Of a stretch of 64,000 bases of DNA, positions 16,295 through 24,028 are shown piece after piece. The position numbers and the translations under genes were made by a program. Each line of letters opens with the position of its first letter. Positions within the stretch are counted from its first letter, which is position 1. The notes under the pieces are model-generated. The model was not told the origin of the DNA. It saw only the letters and a list, made by a program, of their open reading frames with translations, and did no database searches. Where the stretch lies: positions 1 through 64,000 of the forward strand of contig CAYSDM010000001.1 of the NCBI GenBank assembly GCA_964429855.1, read 5' to 3'. Source of the stretch: CALLMM01 sp964429855 (GTDB lineage Bacteria; Armatimonadota; Chthonomonadetes; Chthonomonadales; CAJBBX01).

Positions 16295-17203
16295 TCAGGG
16301 CGTCTCCGAGGCAGGTTTCGCCGTCGCAGGATCACAGACTATACGGAATCCGGCAAACGGTCCATCGGAGAGCCACCAGCGGCTTTTGGGATTCTGCGGG
16401 TCGGTTACCTGCCAGTCCCGGGAGTAGAGGGCGCGCGCTGCGGGACCGACCTTATCGGGATTGTTCATAAAGGAGCCTCCTCGCAGCGCTCCCTTGCCGT
16501 CCGGCGTGGCGCACCACTCGGCGGCATTTCCGATCATGTCGTACACTCCCCAGGCATTTGGCTGTTTTTTACCGACCGGGCGCGTCCGATCTTCCGAGTT
16601 ATCGCCATACCAGGAGTAGCGGTCAAGCTGCTCCTCGGTGGGCGGCGCGGCTCCAGCCCGACAGGCATACTCCCATTCGATCTCGGTGGGCAGTCGGAAT
16701 CGTTTGCCGGTTCGCAGCGACAGCCAGCGGCAGTACTCCTTCGCCGCAAAGAAGGTGACGCTGATTACGGGGTAGCCTTTGTGTCCGTAACCGCGATCCG
16801 GCGCGCCGTAGGGCTTGCTTGGTCGCGCAACGGCATCCGCATTCCCGCCGCCGCCGACCTTGCCGCCGGTATCCTGCCGGAAGAGAAACACATCATATTC
16901 GTCCCAGGTCACTTCATACTTCCCGATCCAGAACGGTTTTACCTGCACCGTGCGGGTTTTGCCATCCTTCTCCGTGACGCTCATCTCTCCGCCCGGTACA
17001 GGGATCATGTCAAACGAGACCAGGGTTCCGGGAATAGACTGCGTAAAAGGCTGACCGGGGGTCTGTGCGGGAAGAGCGAACGCGGCAAGCGTATATGTTA
17101 TCATTAACAGTAGAGCCGTCAGGCGACAGCAGGTCGTCCGCGGCGCAGCAGGTCTGCCGGAAACGTGAGATGAGGTGTGTGAAATGCGGTCACTTATAGC
17201 CAT
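16295..17203 (-). CDS. Secreted SUMF1-like (FGE-sulfatase domain) protein without catalytic cysteines
   Basis: 302 residues. A hydrophobic signal region (~28-46) is followed by the SUMF1/C-type-lectin fold: IPVPGGEM, WIGKYEVTWDEYDVF, YPVISVTFFAAKEYCRWLS, RLPTEIEWEYACRAG, GVYDMIGNAAEW, LRGGSF, GFRIV. The two cysteines that do formylglycine chemistry normally follow RGGS(Y/F); here that stretch reads MNNPDKVGPAARALY, so they are absent. The protein is probably a binding or structural member of the fold. ATG 17203 has GGAAAGG upstream; its first bases overlap the divergent apbE gene by 20 bp. First gene of the operon with the Tat oxidoreductase. Confidence 0.87.
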   Translation of the reverse strand: MAISDRISHTSSHVSGRPAAPRTTCCRLTALLLMITYTLAAFALPAQTPGQPFTQSIPGTLVSFDMIPVPGGEMSVTEKDGKTRTVQVKPFWIGKYEVTWDEYDVFLFRQDTGGKVGGGGNADAVARPSKPYGAPDRGYGHKGYPVISVTFFAAKEYCRWLSLRTGKRFRLPTEIEWEYACRAGAAPPTEEQLDRYSWYGDNSEDRTRPVGKKQPNAWGVYDMIGNAAEWCATPDGKGALRGGSFMNNPDKVGPAARALYSRDWQVTDPQNPKSRWWLSDGPFAGFRIVCDPATAKPASETP

Positions 17204-18182
17204 GTTAAGCCTTTCCGTACTGATCGGGGGAAAACTGCACGCCGGGGCGTCAGAGGCGAACCTGACTGAATTTCAGTATACCCAACTCATCATGGGCGTG
17301 CAAGCCCGAATTGTCGTCTATGCGCAGGATGAGGCGCAGGCAAAACGCGCCTGCGCCGCCGCCTTTCAGCGTATGGCGGACCTGGAACAGATCATGAGCG
17401 ACTATCGCCCGACCAGCGAATTGATGCAGCTTTGCGCGAAGGCGGGCGGTCCGCCGGTGAAGATCAGTGACGATCTTTATCTCGTTTTAGAGCGCGCCCT
17501 GCAGGTCGCAGAGCGCAGCGAGGGCGCGTTCGACCCGACCATTGGACCGATGGTCGCGCTCTGGCGTCACGCCCGGCGCTCCGGTCAGTTCCCCGCGCCA
17601 CAGGAGCGGGAGCAGGCGCGCGCCGTTGTCGGCTGGCGAAAGGTTCGCCTCGATCCCCGCGAACGCGCGGCGCAGCTTCTGACGGCGGGTATGCGGCTCG
17701 ATCTGGGCGGGATCGCCAAAGGCTATGCGGGCGATCAAGGGCAGCGCGAACTGAAAAAGCACGGCATTCGGAGCGCTATGATCGAGATCGGCGGCGATAT
17801 CGTGGTCAGCGATGCCCCTCCCGGTAAAAAGGGCTGGCGTATTGAGATTCCCAACGCCGCCGGAACCGAATCGCCTCGGATCGAGCACTTCCGCAATGTC
17901 GGCATCTCCACTTCCGGCGATACCGAGCAGTTTGTGGAGTTTGACGGCAAACGCTACTCCCATATTGTGGACCCGCGCACCGGTCTCGGACTGACCACCC
18001 GCATCGCCGTAACCATTGTGGCGGCGGACGGACTCACCTCCGACAGCCTCTCCACCGCTGTCAGCGTCCTCGGCGCTGAGAGAGGGCGCGCGCTGGCGCG
18101 CTTCTATCGCGCGCGGGCGGTCTACATCCGCTATCCAAAAGATGAGGCGATCTACGCGATGATGAGGCGATCTACGCGATGA
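17184..18182 (+). CDS. apbE: FAD:protein FMN transferase
   Basis: 332 residues from ATG 17184 (GAGGTG just upstream; GTG 17175 is possible). An N-terminal signal peptide suggests action in the periplasm. Family motifs are clear: early MGVQARIVVYA strand, ERSEGAFDPTIGPMVALW, GGIAKGYA, EIGGDIV, and HIVDPRTG, where the Asp/Thr and Gly bind Mg and FAD. The enzyme transfers FMN from FAD to a Ser/Thr of target flavoproteins. No obvious target is nearby. The C-terminus is odd: the last ~12 codons are inside a 3x20-bp tandem repeat that shifts the frame and supplies the stop. Confidence 0.92.
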   Translation: MRSLIAMLSLSVLIGGKLHAGASEANLTEFQYTQLIMGVQARIVVYAQDEAQAKRACAAAFQRMADLEQIMSDYRPTSELMQLCAKAGGPPVKISDDLYLVLERALQVAERSEGAFDPTIGPMVALWRHARRSGQFPAPQEREQARAVVGWRKVRLDPRERAAQLLTAGMRLDLGGIAKGYAGDQGQRELKKHGIRSAMIEIGGDIVVSDAPPGKKGWRIEIPNAAGTESPRIEHFRNVGISTSGDTEQFVEFDGKRYSHIVDPRTGLGLTTRIAVTIVAADGLTSDSLSTAVSVLGAERGRALARFYRARAVYIRYPKDEAIYAMMRRSTR

Positions 18183-18200
18183 TGAGGCGATCTACGCGAT
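18141..18200. repeat. Three perfect 20-bp tandem repeats across the apbE/glyS junction
   Basis: Unit GATGAGGCGATCTACGCGAT at 18141-18160, 18161-18180 and 18181-18200, with no differences. As 20 is not a multiple of three, copy number changes the reading frame of the apbE end. The apbE stop is at the second/third junction and the glyS stop lies within the third unit. Confidence 0.97.
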
Positions 18201-20360
18201 AACGACCTTCGTGAAGTCCGCCAGCGTGCGGTAGAGCGAATCGACCAGGTGCAGCAGCGCCAGCCGATTGACGCGAAGCTCCTCCTCCTTCGCCATCACC
18301 ATCACGTGATCGAAGAAGGCGTTCACCGTTTCGCGCAGGGAGTCGAGCGCGCGATAGAGCGCCGCATACTCATAGGCGGTCGTCAGGCGCGCCACCTCCG
18401 GAATCAGTCGCGTTGCCGTCTCGTAGAGCGCGATCTCTCGCGGCTCCTGCAGGCGTTCGGGGGAGATCTTCGCCGCTTCCTCTGTCAGCGCCTCCTGCAA
18501 CCGGGGCTGCGTGCGCGATGCGCCTCCGGGGGAGAGTGGAGCGGTCAGCAGCGGAACGCCCGCGGCGCGCAGAATGTTGGAGGTTCGCGCCGCCGCCTGT
18601 ACATTGGGAACAAAGTCGCTCTCCTGCGCGACGATTCGCAGCGTCTCGGCGCGTCGTACCGTGCCGCAGACCAGCGAACGATAGATACCGCCGCCCTCCA
18701 GCGTCGCATCAATGAGATCGTAACGAACGCCGCGCTCCTGCAGAAACGCCTCCACCCTCTGGTCGCACAGCCCCCGCAGATCGTCATGCAGTTTCGGCAG
18801 ATCGAACGTCTCCCCATTGACCTGCGCGTAGATGCGCGCCGAATCGAGAAACAGTTCCGTGAGCGCGGGCATCTCCGTGTCGCGCGCCAGAAGCTGAGTT
18901 AATCCCTGCGCCGCCCTGCGCAGACCATAGGGATCGCTGGAGCCAGAGGGCAGAATGCCCAGACCCACATAGCCGACCAGGGTGTCCAGACGATCCGCGA
19001 CCGCCAGCAGCGAGCCGGTCAGCGAGACAGGCAGGGCGTCTCCGGCGGATCGGGGCAGATAGTGTTCCGCAATAGCGTCGGCAACGCGGGGGTCTTCTCC
19101 TGCGGCGAGGGCATATTCGCGTCCCATGATCCCCTGCAGGGCGGGAAGCTCCACCACCATCTGACTCACCAGATCGGCTTTGCAGAGCCTTGCGGCGCGC
19201 ACAGCGAGGGACCGCTCCTCCTCCTTCAGTCCTCGCGCTTCGGCAATCGCTTGTGCCAGCCGCTCCAGACGCTCCCGCTTCTGCGCCATCGTTCCCAGTT
19301 TTTCCTGGAAGATCAGCCTTCCCAGTTTTTCCGCCATCTGTTCCAGGGGAACCTCGCGGTCATGCTGATAGAAGAATCTCGCATCGGAGAAACGCGCCGT
19401 CAGCACGCGCTCATTGCCTTCACGCACGATGTCCAGATGCTCGGTATTGCCGTTGCGAACGGCGATAAAGCAGGGAAGCAGCATCCCCTGCGCGTTCTGT
19501 ACCGGGAAGTATCGCTGATGCTTCTTCATGGCGGTGACCAGCGCCGGACGGGGCAGTTCCAGAAAGGCGCGGTCGAATTTGCCCTGGAAGACGGTGAGCC
19601 ACTCCACCAGATAGACGTTCTCCTCCAGCAGCCCCTCATCCCACGGGATCACCCCGCCCGCTTCCCGAGCCAGCGCGTCCGCCTGCTCCCGGATTCTCCG
19701 CCGACGCTCCGCCGGATCATACATCACAAAGCGGGCGGGAAGCTGAACGAGCAGATCCTCAGCGTGATTCAGCGTGAACGAATCCGGCGAAAGCGTTCGA
19801 TGCCCGCGAGAGACGCGATCCGACTCCACGCCGAGGATCTCCATCGGAATCAACTCGGAGTCCAGCAGCGCGACGATCCAGCGCAGAGGGCGCACATAGC
19901 GCGCCTTGTTCTCTCCCCAGCGCATCAGTTTCGGAAAGGTCAGGTTCCGAATAATCTCCGCCAGAACCTCGCCCAGAACCGTGTGCGCAGGTCGCCCCAG
20001 ATCGGTCACGCGCGCCTGCACATACTCTCCCTGCGGCGTGCCAATAATCTCCAGGGATTCGACGGGAATGCCCTGCTTGCGGGCAAAGCCGATGGCGGCT
20101 CCGGTCGGTTTCCCTGCGGCGTCAAAGGCGACGGAGCGCGCCGGACCGCGCACTTCGCGCTCCTGATCGGGCTGTCGAGAAGGAACGTTCTCGGCGCGCA
20201 GGATCAGGCGGCGCGGTGTGCCGAAAACCTCGACTTTTGTGGCGCTCAACCGCTCCTGTTCCAGTCTGGCGGTCGCCTCGTCGCGTAACTGCTCCAGCGC
20301 CTGCGCGATGGCTCCGGCAGGCATATCTTCGGATCCTATCTCTAATACCAGCGTCGGCAT
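18192..20360 (-). CDS. glyS: Glycyl-tRNA synthetase beta subunit
   Basis: 722 residues, the usual size. Opening LVLEIGSEDMPAGAIAQALEQL is the beta-subunit signature, with later family blocks EVRGPARSVAFDAAGKPTGAAIGFARKQG, RPLRWIVALLDSELIP, SRGHRTL, MKKHQRYFPVQN and IMGREYALAAGED. The beta subunit binds tRNA(Gly) and works only with the alpha subunit (glyQ), which is usually adjacent. No glyQ is present here: upstream is the cytochrome b gene. Translation start has GAGGGAGAG upstream. It converges with apbE through the tandem repeat; the last codon and stop are encoded by the repeat. Confidence 0.97.
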   Translation of the reverse strand: MPTLVLEIGSEDMPAGAIAQALEQLRDEATARLEQERLSATKVEVFGTPRRLILRAENVPSRQPDQEREVRGPARSVAFDAAGKPTGAAIGFARKQGIPVESLEIIGTPQGEYVQARVTDLGRPAHTVLGEVLAEIIRNLTFPKLMRWGENKARYVRPLRWIVALLDSELIPMEILGVESDRVSRGHRTLSPDSFTLNHAEDLLVQLPARFVMYDPAERRRRIREQADALAREAGGVIPWDEGLLEENVYLVEWLTVFQGKFDRAFLELPRPALVTAMKKHQRYFPVQNAQGMLLPCFIAVRNGNTEHLDIVREGNERVLTARFSDARFFYQHDREVPLEQMAEKLGRLIFQEKLGTMAQKRERLERLAQAIAEARGLKEEERSLAVRAARLCKADLVSQMVVELPALQGIMGREYALAAGEDPRVADAIAEHYLPRSAGDALPVSLTGSLLAVADRLDTLVGYVGLGILPSGSSDPYGLRRAAQGLTQLLARDTEMPALTELFLDSARIYAQVNGETFDLPKLHDDLRGLCDQRVEAFLQERGVRYDLIDATLEGGGIYRSLVCGTVRRAETLRIVAQESDFVPNVQAAARTSNILRAAGVPLLTAPLSPGGASRTQPRLQEALTEEAAKISPERLQEPREIALYETATRLIPEVARLTTAYEYAALYRALDSLRETVNAFFDHVMVMAKEEELRVNRLALLHLVDSLYRTLADFTKVVIA

Positions 20361-20497
20361 ACAAACTCTCTCCCTCTACAGACTGGCTCTTTTGTTCCGC
20401 AAAGCCCTGCCGGTCTCCTCCCTGAATCTGGAATACGCGCATACAGGAACGCCTCGCGGGAAGGAGCGGAGCGGGGCGCGCGCGTCGAATCGCGCTT

Positions 20498-21913
20498 CTA
20501 CTGAAGGCTGACGAGATACTCCGCAAGCGCCTGAAGCTCTTCCCGCTTCAGATGGGAGTAGGAGGGCATCGGGGAGTGGGGGATTTTCGTCTTCGGATCC
20601 ATCAGATGCGCGATATGCCAGTTGCGATCCGGTCTGCGCTTGCCGATGGCGGTCAGGTCGGTTCCGGTTTGGTTGCCCTGTCCGGCGATACGATGACATG
20701 CGCCGCATCCCTGCGCCTCATAGAGCCTCTTCCCCTGCGCGACCCGCTGCGGATTCAGACCGCCTGCGCTGGCGACCGGTGGAGAGGGCTGTTGTACCGG
20801 CGGAGAAGAGCCGGGGCGCGCGGATGCCGGGGGCTGCTCCTTCCAGGTAGAGTAGGCGCTCAGGGCAATCGCCGATGTCAGCGTAAGGATCCCCGCGACC
20901 AGTGCGAATGGACGCTTGCGAAGACGACGTTCCGGGTTGTGGTCAAGAAATGGCAGGGTAAGCAGAACGGTTACGAGCGCTCCGGGAAGGACGACGGTGG
21001 CGATCGGCTCCAGAGCCGCATTGTTGAAAGGGGGAATCTGGATCAGGGCGTGTAGAGGCATCACGTACCATTCGGCGCGCGCGACGTAATCCTGCAGATT
21101 CTCCGTCGTCGCTTCCTGCTCCAACGGAGTCCGTGTAAAGTGCGCCAGCGCCGCAACCGCCAGAAAAACGCCTGCCGCGACGACCATCTCCCGCGCCATG
21201 TGGGTCGGATAGTAGGGGTCTGTCGGGACGGAGTGAGCGTCCGGATCGGCGGTCTCCTCCTGCGCGGAGGAGGGTCGCAGACGTGACCCAAGGAGGGGCA
21301 GACCCACCAGAAGCAGGAGCGCCGCCGGAAGCAGCAGAATGTGAAAACCGTACCAGCGTGAGAGGGTGTCGGCGTTCAGAAGGGGACTGCCCAGAATGAA
21401 ACGCTGAAGGTAGGGACCGACAACCCAGACATTGCCCGCAATGCCCGCTTCAATGCTGGCGGTCGCGGCAGCATTGGTGTCCCAGGGAAGCAGATGACCG
21501 GTCAACTGCAGCTTTAACAGGAAGACCAGGAAGAGAATGGAGGCGATCCAGGGCAGGTCGCCCCGTTGGCGATACTCCGCCCCAAAGAACATGCGCGCCA
21601 CCGTCAGCCCGCTCAGAACGATCAGCGCGGCGGCCCCCCAATGGTGCAGCCCGCGCAGAAAGCGGCTCATCGGGTTCTCTTCCAGCGCCAGAATATCTCT
21701 ATAGGCGGAATCGGGAGAGGGAGTATAGTAGAGACCGAGAATCGCGCCGGTTACCGTCATCATCAGCAGAAGGAGGAGGCAGGTCATGCCGGTGGTTCGC
21801 AGCCACGCGCCTCGCCGTTCCACGCGCCCTTCCAGCAGGCGCGCTGTCAACGTCCGCAGTCCTGTGCGCTCTTCCAGCCAGTAAAGGGGCGAGTTTCGTC
21901 TACTTCGTTTCAA
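20498..21913 (-). CDS. Cytochrome b (b6/subunit IV fused) with C-terminal cytochrome c domain
   Basis: 471 residues. Residues ~1-215 align with cytochrome b6, 230-360 with subunit IV, 365-471 are a Pro/Ser linker and a cytochrome c domain with heme motif C403-G-A-C406-H407. The quinol-site motif PEWY appears as AEWY (280-283). By alignment to b6, the heme bp ligands are kept (H90 in RGLHHW, H191 in WYGFHILLLP). Both heme bn ligands are replaced, by T104 (SGLTVARMF) and P206 (VGLPLLG). It is translationally coupled to the Rieske gene (ATGA overlap) and should form a quinol-oxidising bc-type complex with the Rieske protein. Confidence 0.92.
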   Translation of the reverse strand: MKRSRRNSPLYWLEERTGLRTLTARLLEGRVERRGAWLRTTGMTCLLLLLMMTVTGAILGLYYTPSPDSAYRDILALEENPMSRFLRGLHHWGAAALIVLSGLTVARMFFGAEYRQRGDLPWIASILFLVFLLKLQLTGHLLPWDTNAAATASIEAGIAGNVWVVGPYLQRFILGSPLLNADTLSRWYGFHILLLPAALLLLVGLPLLGSRLRPSSAQEETADPDAHSVPTDPYYPTHMAREMVVAAGVFLAVAALAHFTRTPLEQEATTENLQDYVARAEWYVMPLHALIQIPPFNNAALEPIATVVLPGALVTVLLTLPFLDHNPERRLRKRPFALVAGILTLTSAIALSAYSTWKEQPPASARPGSSPPVQQPSPPVASAGGLNPQRVAQGKRLYEAQGCGACHRIAGQGNQTGTDLTAIGKRRPDRNWHIAHLMDPKTKIPHSPMPSYSHLKREELQALAEYLVSLQ

Positions 21914-22386
21914 ACGTGCGGCTCCTCAATCGTGAACTCTCCGTCGGCGACCTGTTGCACCGAGAGACGCTCCAGAGGACGCAGCGGCGGTCCGGAGATG
22001 TTCTTGCCCACGCCGTCGAATCGTCCCTGATGGCAGGGGCAGAAGAACTGCTGTTCCGAGCCGCGCCATTCTACCGCGCAGCCTGCGTGCGTACAGCGCG
22101 CCGAGATCGCCGTAATCTGTCCGTCGTCTTCGCGTTTCAGGAAGACGCCGGGGGCGGTCGGCGGCTGTCCCTCATAGCGCGCCGGGACAAAGGTGCGGGA
22201 ATTTACATCGTCGGGAGAGTTCAAAAGCAGCTTCACGCGCCGTCCCTGCCGACGTTGGAACACAGGAGCCAGTAAAGTTCCAAGCGCCGGGAAGAGCGTA
22301 ATGGCGGCAATAAGGCTGGCGGTCCCGGTTATGACCTGGCGCAGAAAGCGACGGCGATGCGGGGACAGTTCCGTATCTTGACTCAA
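21910..22386 (-). CDS. Rieske iron-sulfur protein of a bc-type complex
   Basis: 158 residues. A short N-terminal membrane anchor with an RRRFLRQ twin-arginine-like start is followed by a soluble domain. [2Fe-2S] ligands are visible: C98-T-H100-A-G-C103 and C116-P-C118-H119. The disulfide cysteines C103 and C118 are present as in high-potential Rieske proteins. It passes one electron from quinol to the cytochrome c domain of the neighbouring protein. Its stop overlaps the cytochrome b start. The 295-bp upstream region is shared with divergent mtaB. Confidence 0.95.
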   Translation of the reverse strand: MSQDTELSPHRRRFLRQVITGTASLIAAITLFPALGTLLAPVFQRRQGRRVKLLLNSPDDVNSRTFVPARYEGQPPTAPGVFLKREDDGQITAISARCTHAGCAVEWRGSEQQFFCPCHQGRFDGVGKNISGPPLRPLERLSVQQVADGEFTIEEPHV

Positions 22387-22411
22387 ACCTTCTCACTCCC
22401 TGATTTCTGCG

Positions 22412-22464
22412 GGATGTTGCTCACAGATGTACGCCGGGACCGGATACCCATCCGCGCAACATCC
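22412..22464. promoter_or_regulatory. Inverted repeat in the Rieske/mtaB divergent region
   Basis: GGATGTTGC (22412-22420) is repeated inverted as GCAACATCC (22456-22464) with a 35-nt interval. The 22387-22681 region holds no convincing gene; a short ORF beginning at the ATG near 22513 overlaps mtaB and lacks protein character. The repeat could be an operator for the respiratory operon. Confidence 0.35.
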
Positions 22465-22681
22465 GTAATTCATATACTCTGTTCGACGCGGTTTTCACTG
22501 CAAGGTGACAACATGTTTATCGTGAAAAAAGAGAAAATTCTGCGGAGAGGGTTTCGATTTGCGGCAGAGCGCGAAGTGCTATTCACCGATTTTTCTGGTA
22601 GACTCTCGGCAAGTCAACGCGATGGAGGGCGGCGCATCACTGGGACGCGCTCGCTTTCCGTTCGGGTGAGGTTTTTTATCT

Positions 22682-24028
22682 ATGCCGACGGCTGCCTTTA
22701 CAACCCTGGGATGCAAGGTCAATCAGTACGAGACGCAGCGCATTCTCGATGATTTCGAGGAGCGTGGCTTTACGATCACCGAGATCGACTTGCCCGCTGA
22801 CGTCTATGTCATCAATACCTGTTCGGTCACGCAGTCGGCAGAGCGTAAGTCCCGCCAGACAGTGCGCCGACTGGCGCGCCAGAATCCGCAGGCGGTGGTT
22901 GTGATGACCGGCTGCTACGGGGAGATGGCGAAGATAAAAGGGGAAACGGTGGAGGAGGCGACGCTGGTCGTCCCGAACCATGAGAAGATGCGTGCGCTGG
23001 CGCATCTTTTACGCGCCTTTCCCCGATTCGTGAAGGAACTGGCAGATGCGCCTGCGGCGCGACCGCCCAGGCCGGCAGGACGAACCCGCGCCACCGTCAA
23101 GATCGAGGATGGCTGCAACGTCTTTTGTTCGTTCTGTTCCATTCCCTACACGCGCCGGGTGATGTTTTCGTGTCCGGCGGCGGAGGTGAAGGCGGAGGTG
23201 GAGCGTCTGGCGGAGCGCGGCTATCGCGAGATCGTGATTACCGGGGTGCTGGTGGGAGCCTACGGACCGGAGACCGGATCGGGCGGACCGGACCTGGGGG
23301 GACTGCTGCGCATTCTGGCAAATGTGCCGGGAATCGAGCGGGTGCGACTCTCCTCCATCGAACCGACGCAGGTGACCGAATCGCTGCTGGATGCCTTTGC
23401 GGAGGAGCCGAAGCTGTGCAATCATCTGCATATACCGCTCCAGAGCGGCGACAGCGGCATCCTGCAGCGTATGAACCGCCCGTATGACCAGTCTTTCTTT
23501 CTCCGGCTGTGCGAACGCGCCTGTCGCCGTCTTCCCGATCTGGCGATCACCTCCGATATCATGGTCGGCTTTCCCGGCGAGGATCGGGCGGCGTTTGAGA
23601 GTACGCTGAAGGTGGCGCGGGAGGTCGGTTTTGCGCGGGCGCATCTGTTCCGTTACTCGCCCCGTCCCGGAACGCCCGCCGCCTCTTTCTCGGACACCGT
23701 GCCGGAGGAGGAGAAGGAGGCGCGCAGTCAGGAACTGGCTGCCGTCTGCCGCGAGACGCAGCAGCGCTATATCGCCCGTTTTCTGGGACGGGTGATGCCG
23801 GTGCTGGTGGAGGAGAAGGAGAGCGAGGGCGGGCTGCTGGCAGGTTATACGGAAAACTATATCCGCGTCCTCTTTACAGGAGGCTCGCATCTGGTCGGCG
23901 CGGTCGCGCCGATTGAGCTGCAGGAGCCGACCGCCAACGGAGCGCGCGGCGAAGCTTTGAACTCCTATCAACCGGAGGCGGATATCATTCCGCTGACTCT
24001 GGTTACCGGAAAGGCAATGAGGCAATGA
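22682..24028 (+). CDS. mtaB: tRNA (N6-L-threonylcarbamoyladenosine(37)-C2)-methylthiotransferase
   Basis: 448 residues. The UPF0004 domain binds one 4Fe-4S cluster through C11, C47 and C78. The radical-SAM cluster ligands are C145-x3-C149-x2-C152 (GCNVFCSFCSIPYTR). A TRAM-like domain forms the C-terminus. The pattern TLGCKVNQYET at the start is typical of MtaB rather than MiaB (which has TxGCxMN) or RimO. It adds a methylthio group to t6A37 in tRNAs reading ANN codons. Its stop overlaps the rhaA start (ATGA), an unusual partner. Confidence 0.95.
   Translation: MPTAAFTTLGCKVNQYETQRILDDFEERGFTITEIDLPADVYVINTCSVTQSAERKSRQTVRRLARQNPQAVVVMTGCYGEMAKIKGETVEEATLVVPNHEKMRALAHLLRAFPRFVKELADAPAARPPRPAGRTRATVKIEDGCNVFCSFCSIPYTRRVMFSCPAAEVKAEVERLAERGYREIVITGVLVGAYGPETGSGGPDLGGLLRILANVPGIERVRLSSIEPTQVTESLLDAFAEEPKLCNHLHIPLQSGDSGILQRMNRPYDQSFFLRLCERACRRLPDLAITSDIMVGFPGEDRAAFESTLKVAREVGFARAHLFRYSPRPGTPAASFSDTVPEEEKEARSQELAAVCRETQQRYIARFLGRVMPVLVEEKESEGGLLAGYTENYIRVLFTGGSHLVGAVAPIELQEPTANGARGEALNSYQPEADIIPLTLVTGKAMRQ

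Noticed and set aside
15154..16470. 438-codon plus-strand ORF
   Set aside because: Antisense to the Tat-exported Gfo/Idh gene, whose family motifs are unmistakable.
17175..17183. GTG at 17175 as apbE start
   Set aside because: It lies inside the GAGGTG that better serves as the ribosome site of the ATG at 17184.
22357..22752. ORF covering the Rieske/mtaB intergenic region
   Set aside because: It overlaps the Rieske start and the mtaB start and shows no domain character. The short inner ORF from the ATG near 22513 (MFIVKKEKILRRG) has a weak ribosome site but would overlap mtaB by 70 bases.
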